From JALYGK01 sp036259835 (GTDB lineage: Bacteria; Actinomycetota; UBA4738): a stretch of DNA of 33,001 nt. Position numbers and translations under genes: made by a program. This document shows positions 28,432 to 33,001 of this stretch, piece after piece (the first letter of the stretch is position 1; the number at the start of each line of letters is the position of its first letter). The notes under the pieces were generated by a model. That model was given only the letters and a program-made list of their open reading frames with translations. It was not told the DNA's origin and made no database searches. The DNA lies in the NCBI GenBank assembly GCA_036259835.1, contig DATABA010000013.1, forward strand, positions 1-33,001, read 5' to 3'.

Positions 28432-29643
28432 GTGACGGGCCAACGGGGGACTCCACCCGCGGAACCCATCCTGCACGTCGACCTCGATGCGTTCTACGCG
28501 TCCGTGGAAGTCCTGAAAGACCCCGGGCTGGCCGGAAAACCCGTCGTGGTCGGCAACCCCAGCCCTCGAGGCGTCGTGCTCTCCGCCTCGTACGAGGCGC
28601 GCGCTCGGGGACTCCATTCAGCGATGCCCAGCATGCGAGCCCGGCGGCTCTGCCCCGACGCGGTGTTCGTCCCCCCCGACTTCTCCGCCTACCAGGCCTA
28701 TTCGAACCGCTTCCGCGAGATCCTGCTCTCGTTCACGCCGGTGGTGGAGCCTCTGTCGCTGGACGAAGCGTTCCTGGATGCGACCGGCGCCATGTTGTTG
28801 TTCGAGTCGCCGAAGGAAATGGGAGAGCGGATCCGCGCCGCCGTCCGAAGCGAGCTCCATATCGGCGCATCGGTCGGGATCGGTCCGAACAAGCTCATTG
28901 CCAAGCTGGCATCCACCAGAGCCAAGCCGGACGGGCTTCTGCTCGTAGCCGCGTCGGAAGTGCTCTCATTCCTTCATCCGCTTCCCGTCGATGCGCTATG
29001 GGGGATCGGCGAAAAGACCGGACAGACGCTCCGTCGGCTGGGAATCCGCACCGTGGGAGAGCTGGCGGCGACGCCTCGGAGCATCCTCGACCGTGTGCTC
29101 GGTGAATCGCACGGCGCGTCCCTCGCCACGCTCGCGACAGGCGGCGACACGAGGACAGTGGTCCCGTTCGAAGCCCCGAAATCCGTGAGTCACGAGGAAA
29201 CCTATCCAAGAGACCTCGACCAGCCCGACGAAATCCTCAGAGAGATGCTGGCCCTGTCGCACCGGGTGGCCGCCAGGCTTCGAGCCGAGGGCTATCGAGC
29301 GCGCACCGTCACTCTGAAGCTCCGGCTGCCGAGCTTTTCCACGTTGACCCGCTCCCGGACCATCGCGACACCGACCGATCTCGGCGCGGACATCTTTCAC
29401 ATCGCCAGCGAGCTCTTCCACCGTCTTCCAGACGGACGGAGGAGATTTCGCCTCATCGGAGTGAGCGCGACCGGGTTGGTCCCGGCCGGAGCCGAGCAGG
29501 TCGCGCTGGTGAGGGAAGGCCAGTGGGAGGAGGCAGAACGGGCCCTCGATAGGATCGAGAAGCGGTTCGGGAAGGGGGCCGCGATGCCGGCGACGCTCCT
29601 CGGTCGAGCAAAGAATCGCCCGACGGCTGAAGGAGGGGGATAG
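28432..29643 (+). CDS. dinB: Y-family DNA polymerase IV (DinB type)
   Basis: A 403-residue translesion polymerase from GTG 28432, preceded by AAGGGA about 9 bases upstream, overlapping the dnaE2 stop region. Palm motifs are HVDLDAFYASVE (Asp17) and SLDEAFLD (Asp111, Glu112), all catalytic acids present. GIGPNKLIAKLASTRAKPDG and the helix-hairpin-helix WGIGEKTGQTLRRLGI are intact, as is the little-finger domain (about 240-350). There is no C-terminal QLxLF tail; an internal EQVALV near residue 358 is the only candidate beta-clamp motif. Intact catalytic residues argue against an ImuB-type inactive paralogue. It follows dnaE2 closely, so both should share the LexA-controlled promoter. Role: lesion bypass together with DnaE2. 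Confidence 0.93.
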   Translation: MTGQRGTPPAEPILHVDLDAFYASVEVLKDPGLAGKPVVVGNPSPRGVVLSASYEARARGLHSAMPSMRARRLCPDAVFVPPDFSAYQAYSNRFREILLSFTPVVEPLSLDEAFLDATGAMLLFESPKEMGERIRAAVRSELHIGASVGIGPNKLIAKLASTRAKPDGLLLVAASEVLSFLHPLPVDALWGIGEKTGQTLRRLGIRTVGELAATPRSILDRVLGESHGASLATLATGGDTRTVVPFEAPKSVSHEETYPRDLDQPDEILREMLALSHRVAARLRAEGYRARTVTLKLRLPSFSTLTRSRTIATPTDLGADIFHIASELFHRLPDGRRRFRLIGVSATGLVPAGAEQVALVREGQWEEAERALDRIEKRFGKGAAMPATLLGRAKNRPTAEGGG

Positions 29644-29664
29644 AGATCTCCCAGAGGGCGTTCC

Positions 29665-29670
29665 TATAAT
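29665..29670 (+). promoter_or_regulatory. -10 element for the DUF3040 gene
   Basis: A perfect TATAAT, 28 bases before the ATG at 29699, with GGGAAGG as Shine-Dalgarno (29687-29693). No good -35 is visible at the expected distance. It suggests separate transcription from dinB. Confidence 0.55.
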
Positions 29671-29698
29671 TGAGCCGTCCCTTTTCGGGAAGGTTCAC

Positions 29699-30067
29699 AT
29701 GCCTCTGTCGGAACACGAGCAACGCATCCTCGAGGAAATCGAGCAGCGGCTGGCTGAAGAGGACCCCCGGCTCGTCCACTCGGTGAGCAAGGCCACGTTG
29801 GCGACCCACGCCTGGCGGCGTATTCGCTGGGGGATCATCGGGTTCCTCCTGGGCTTCATCCTTCTTCTGTTCTTCGTTTGGAACATCGTGTTCGCCATCG
29901 CCGGGTTCGCCGTCATGCTTGGAGCGGGCCTCCTCGTCTACCACTACCTGAAGCGGATGGGGCGGGAGCAGCTTCGGGCTCACGGCGAGCGCGGGGGGCA
30001 GTTCTCGGTCACGGCGGCGCTGGCTCGGCTTGCCGAGCGCCTCCGGCGGCGCAGGGGCACGGGCTAG
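29699..30067 (+). CDS. DUF3040 family membrane protein
   Basis: A 122-residue actinobacterial protein. The N-terminal MPLSEHEQRILEEIEQRL helix is the family signature, followed by two membrane spans (about 44-60 and 64-82) and a basic C-terminus (LRRRRGTG). Function is unknown. In actinobacteria DUF3040 genes often lie near mraZ and the division/cell-wall cluster, sometimes with TgpA, DUF58 and MoxR genes, which agrees with the TgpA-type gene at the right edge. ATG 29699 has a strong Shine-Dalgarno 5 bases upstream and its own -10 element. Length is typical. Confidence 0.92.
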   Translation: MPLSEHEQRILEEIEQRLAEEDPRLVHSVSKATLATHAWRRIRWGIIGFLLGFILLLFFVWNIVFAIAGFAVMLGAGLLVYHYLKRMGREQLRAHGERGGQFSVTAALARLAERLRRRRGTG

Positions 30068-30258
30068 GAGCTAGCAGACCCGGAACAGACGCTCCGCGAA
30101 ACTGACAAGAACGAATCGCCAATCACTTTTCGCCGATGTTCGCGTTCATTCCCGCTGCATATGGAGTCGTGTTGCACACGATGCCTCCACTGAACTAAAA
30201 ACTGGGACGCCTTCCCCTCCGGCGTGGCCTTCCTCAGAGGCGAGCCGGCCCTTAAGGC
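30068..30258. other. 191-bp intergenic region between DUF3040 and the MerR gene
   Basis: No ORF with coding character. A short inverted repeat, ACGCC (30207-30211) and GGCGT (30221-30225), and a TTGCAC (30172-30177) that might be a -35 without a matching -10 are the only marks I see. It looks slightly less GC-rich than its surroundings. Confidence 0.4.
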
Positions 30259-30759
30259 ATGAGATCGGGAGCGACGTTGGAGGGATTTACCGCGCAACAG
30301 GCTTCGCGTTTCACCGGATGCACCCCACGGCAACTTCGATATTGGGACCAGATCGGCCTGGTTCGTCCGACGATCCAGCAGACCCGAGGACGCCCCGGCG
30401 TGCCGCGGATGTATTCCTTCCGCGATCTGGTGGCGCTTCGAGTGGTGAAGTCACTGCTGGACAGCGGGATGTCGCTTCAGCGGGTTCGCCGCGCATGGGA
30501 ATTCCTGAGCAAGAAGGCCGGTCTCGACGACCACCTGGCGGAAGTGAAACTGGTCACCGACGGTAAGTCGATCTTCCGGGTGGTCCGTCGCGAGGCTGAG
30601 GTCATGGATGCCCTCCGAGAGGGGCAGATGGCCTTCTTCGTGGCCATCGACGAGGTGGCCAGGCAAGTCTCGGACGAGGTCGCCGAATTCAGGCGCGACC
30701 GAGATCAGTTCCTTCGGGCCCTACGCGACGCAAGCCGCGAGGCACGGCTCGGCATCTGA
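30259..30759 (+). CDS. MerR-family transcriptional regulator
   Basis: A 166-residue regulator. The winged helix-turn-helix spans about residues 8-80: FTAQQASRFTGCTPRQLRYWDQ, IGLVRP, then wing residues RMYSFRDLVALRVV and a third helix MSLQRVRRAWEFL. The C-terminal part (about 90-166) has KLVTDGKSIFRVV and REGQMAFFVAIDEVARQ, not the usual long MerR dimerisation coiled coil with cysteine metal ligands, so no metal-sensing role is suggested. A TTG at 30277 with GGGAG 5 bases upstream is an alternative start. It is convergent with the TgpA-type gene and stands alone, so its target is unknown. Confidence 0.85.
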   Translation: MRSGATLEGFTAQQASRFTGCTPRQLRYWDQIGLVRPTIQQTRGRPGVPRMYSFRDLVALRVVKSLLDSGMSLQRVRRAWEFLSKKAGLDDHLAEVKLVTDGKSIFRVVRREAEVMDALREGQMAFFVAIDEVARQVSDEVAEFRRDRDQFLRALRDASREARLGI

Positions 30760-30771
30760 AGCCCGAAGACT

Positions 30772-33001
30772 CTACGTCCGCAACAGCTCCCGCGGCGGGC
30801 GCAGCAGGCCCAGCAGTCTGATCGACGGCTGGCGGGACCGAGCGATCTCCTTGCCGATGGCGCGGGTGAGGCGCACCGCCTCCTCCGCCGCCGGACGCGA
30901 GATGTCCTCGTTCCCGTAGGCCGCAGCACCGACCACCCGCGTCAAAGTGTCCAGTTGGCCGTCGGAGAAGAGGACGGTCGTCTTCAGCCGGTCTGAATAC
31001 TCCTGGATGGTTTCGTCCTCGCGCCGGCCGAGCCGAACATCGGTGGCGGCCGACGTCATGACGGAGTACGCGGCCAGGATGAGGTCCCGGGGGCCCCGGG
31101 CTCGCCGTATCAGTGTTCGTCGCCAAACGGTCTTGCCGAGCGGGATGCCCAAAACGAGGAGAGCGAGGATCGTGAGGACGAGAGCAAAGGGGAGGCTCCA
31201 CCCGTTCGACGAAGGCTGTCCCCTCCGGTCTCGGGCGGACGGCACGCCGGCGCGAGCGTTCGGGTCCCGGATGGGCTGGTTCTCCGTTCCAGCAGGCGCC
31301 GTGACATCGGTCGGGACGCCCTCCGCCCCACACGTTGTCGCGCCCGGCTCCGATCGGATGGCCAACCCGGTGCGAGACGAGACGCACTCGCGCTGCGGCA
31401 CGGTGTCCTGATGCCGCTCGAACCGCGGTGAAACGGCCGTGTAGCTCGCCACAGGGTTGCTCCGGCTCGGCGTCGGCTCGAAGGGCAACCATCCGAACCG
31501 AGGAAAGAGCACCTCCACCCACGAGTGAAGATTCTTGGTGGTCACGCGGTAGCTTCCGGTACGGGGATCGAACGTTCCCGGAGTGAACCCAACGGCCACG
31601 CGCGCCGGGATCCCAATGGCGCGAAGGAGGACCGCCATGGTTCCGGCGAACTGCTCGCAATAGCCCTCTCGAGACTTGGTGAGGAAATAGAGGATGTCGT
31701 TGATTCCGTGGCCCGGCGCGGCCCGCTCGTTGTATTTGAACGTTCGAAGAAAGGCCTGAATGGCCAGGATCTTTCGGTAGGCAGTCGGGTACTCGCGGGT
31801 CAGCCGACCCGCCATCTCGTAGATCTGGGCCGGTGTATCCGGTGGAAGCGCCGTGTACCGCGCAGTCAACACGTTGCTGGGGAAGGCGATCGTGTCCAGG
31901 ACCTCCGGTTCGGGCGACTGCACCCGCGAGGTGACGGTGTAGGTGAATCCCGGCCCGGTTCCATCCAGCGAAACCAGCGCGCTGGACGTCGGATCGAAGC
32001 GAACATCGGTTTCGTTGATGGCGAGCTCGACGGGCTCGAACGCCGCCGGGAGCCACGGCTGATTCAGCCGGTCGAATCGGAAGCGCTGACGGATCAGCGA
32101 TGCGTTCGGAACAAGCGCGGCGCCGGCGCGAAGGGCGCCGGCCCCAGCGTCCAGGCCGTTCTCCGCATTGAGGTTGGACGCGGTCCACAGCCTTCCGTTG
32201 AAGGTGTCGAGTGAGAGTGACCGCCAGTACGCCGTCTGGTTCGTCCACACAGTGAAAAGCTGGACGGCCGGATTCCGAGCGAGAGCGGGTCGGATGTCGA
32301 CGATGGGATCAACGGACACGAACGCGTTCGGCGTTTGCTCACGGACGTCCAGGAGCGGTCCGGAGCGGAACCCCGGGAGGATCCCCGGGGTGACCAGTGC
32401 GATCGCCAGACACGCAATCGCAAGACGCCTCGCTCCTCGTGTGCTGACCGCGGTGGCTCGGGTTCGCCCCCGGCTTCGCCATTGTGTCAACGGTCCCCAT
32501 TGCGCAATCCGCCGGAGTCCATCGCCATACAGCAGCGCCAGCGCGGCGAGCAAGAAGAGCGCCACGTAGATCCGCCGCGGCGGGCTCGCCACGACCAGGC
32601 TGGTGAAGGCCATGAGGGTTCCCGGCGGAAGGATGGCGAGGAACGGGCTCCGGGCGCGCACCGCAAGCACATGGGACGAAAACGTGGCGGTCCAAACGGC
32701 CGTGATGGCCGCGAGCAGAAGTGGCGCGACCGCTGGGGACGGCGCGGCATGGGACTCCGCGACCGTCGCGACGTCCGAGAAGGACCGGAGAAACGCGCGG
32801 AACGTGCTGGCCGTCGGGAGGCCGAAGAACGTGGTCTGGGGGAATATGAACAGCCCGGCAACGACGGCCAGGCCCCCAACCGAGATCGCCGTTGCCAGAG
32901 CGACGTGTCGGCGTTCGAGGGAGAATGCAACGAGCACCGCCGCAGCGGCGGCCGCGGCGAGCTGGGCCGCCGGCCTCGCGCCGCGGAACACACCTCCGAA
33001 G
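30772..33001 (-). CDS. TgpA-type transglutaminase-like membrane protein, N-terminus outside the window
   Basis: The frame is open to the right edge; the GTG at 32991 lies after where the first TM of the family should be, so the gene starts beyond. Numbering from that GTG, about five membrane spans cover residues 1-205. An extracytoplasmic transglutaminase-like domain follows, with YCEQFAGTMAVLLRAIGIPAR (Cys445), NLHSWVEVLFP (His489) and WLPFEPTPSR (Glu505 in place of the usual Asp). Then comes a TM near residue 575 (PFALVLTILALLVLG) and a cytoplasmic C-terminal domain (DUF4129-like). TgpA proteins often lie in operons with DUF58 and MoxR ATPase genes, expected upstream of this window edge. 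Substrate unknown; a role in cell-envelope biology is the family expectation. Confidence 0.9.
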   Translation of the reverse strand, partial: FGGVFRGARPAAQLAAAAAAAVLVAFSLERRHVALATAISVGGLAVVAGLFIFPQTTFFGLPTASTFRAFLRSFSDVATVAESHAAPSPAVAPLLLAAITAVWTATFSSHVLAVRARSPFLAILPPGTLMAFTSLVVASPPRRIYVALFLLAALALLYGDGLRRIAQWGPLTQWRSRGRTRATAVSTRGARRLAIACLAIALVTPGILPGFRSGPLLDVREQTPNAFVSVDPIVDIRPALARNPAVQLFTVWTNQTAYWRSLSLDTFNGRLWTASNLNAENGLDAGAGALRAGAALVPNASLIRQRFRFDRLNQPWLPAAFEPVELAINETDVRFDPTSSALVSLDGTGPGFTYTVTSRVQSPEPEVLDTIAFPSNVLTARYTALPPDTPAQIYEMAGRLTREYPTAYRKILAIQAFLRTFKYNERAAPGHGINDILYFLTKSREGYCEQFAGTMAVLLRAIGIPARVAVGFTPGTFDPRTGSYRVTTKNLHSWVEVLFPRFGWLPFEPTPSRSNPVASYTAVSPRFERHQDTVPQRECVSSRTGLAIRSEPGATTCGAEGVPTDVTAPAGTENQPIRDPNARAGVPSARDRRGQPSSNGWSLPFALVLTILALLVLGIPLGKTVWRRTLIRRARGPRDLILAAYSVMTSAATDVRLGRREDETIQEYSDRLKTTVLFSDGQLDTLTRVVGAAAYGNEDISRPAAEEAVRLTRAIGKEIARSRQPSIRLLGLLRPPRELLRT

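Noticed and set aside
1..33001. CRISPR arrays, tRNA/rRNA genes, insertion sequences, integrases
   Set aside because: I saw no regularly spaced repeats, no tRNA-like or rRNA-like segments and no transposase or integrase protein; only the short repeats listed were found by eye.

Overview
The window is about 33 kb of uniformly GC-rich, densely packed bacterial DNA. It holds 18 convincing protein-coding genes and no rRNA, tRNA, CRISPR or transposon signature. Three features point to an actinobacterium (Actinomycetota): a DUF3040 membrane protein, a DUF6504 protein beside a DnaE2-type polymerase, and two LexA operators of the mycobacterial/Bacillus type (CGAAC-N4-GTTCG). GTG and TTG starts are frequent. 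I cannot name the genus; an uncultured lineage is plausible but is inference.

Left two thirds (about 1-23.5 kb): a cell-surface glycan locus. It begins with the 3' part of a PAPS-type sulfotransferase, a GT4 glycosyltransferase, a polyprenyl-phosphate-type GT2 and a lipoprotein sulfatase. A minus-strand operon follows (11217 down to 4483), with a large secreted carbohydrate-active-looking protein between two polytopic, GT-C-like membrane proteins. Divergent from it is a plus-strand operon of three tandem YfhO-family paralogues (11303-18374) joined by 4-bp stop/start overlaps. Next come a DUF2304-GT2 fusion and a very clear UDP-sulfoquinovose synthase (SQD1/SqdB), both on the minus strand, and a fourth, divergent YfhO-family gene. 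My reading is that cytoplasmic GT2 enzymes load sugars onto a polyprenyl carrier, the GT-C/YfhO proteins transfer them outside the membrane, and sulfonate or sulfate groups are added or removed by the SQD1, sulfotransferase and sulfatase proteins. This is inference from families and context.

Middle right (23.5-29.6 kb): a DNA-damage mutagenesis region. A LexA box precedes a DUF6504 gene. A YibE/F membrane protein follows. A second LexA box then overlaps the start of a DnaE2-type replicase, and a DinB-type Y-family polymerase lies 13 bp behind it. The two LexA boxes share the same 15-bp core.

Right end (29.7-33 kb): a DUF3040 membrane protein, a MerR-family regulator, and a convergent TgpA-type transglutaminase whose N-terminus runs off the window. 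In many actinobacteria such genes lie near MoxR/DUF58 and the division/cell-wall cluster, so that region may follow beyond the right edge.

There is no gene-free stretch longer than 300 bases. The largest gaps are 30068-30258 and 23485-23609.
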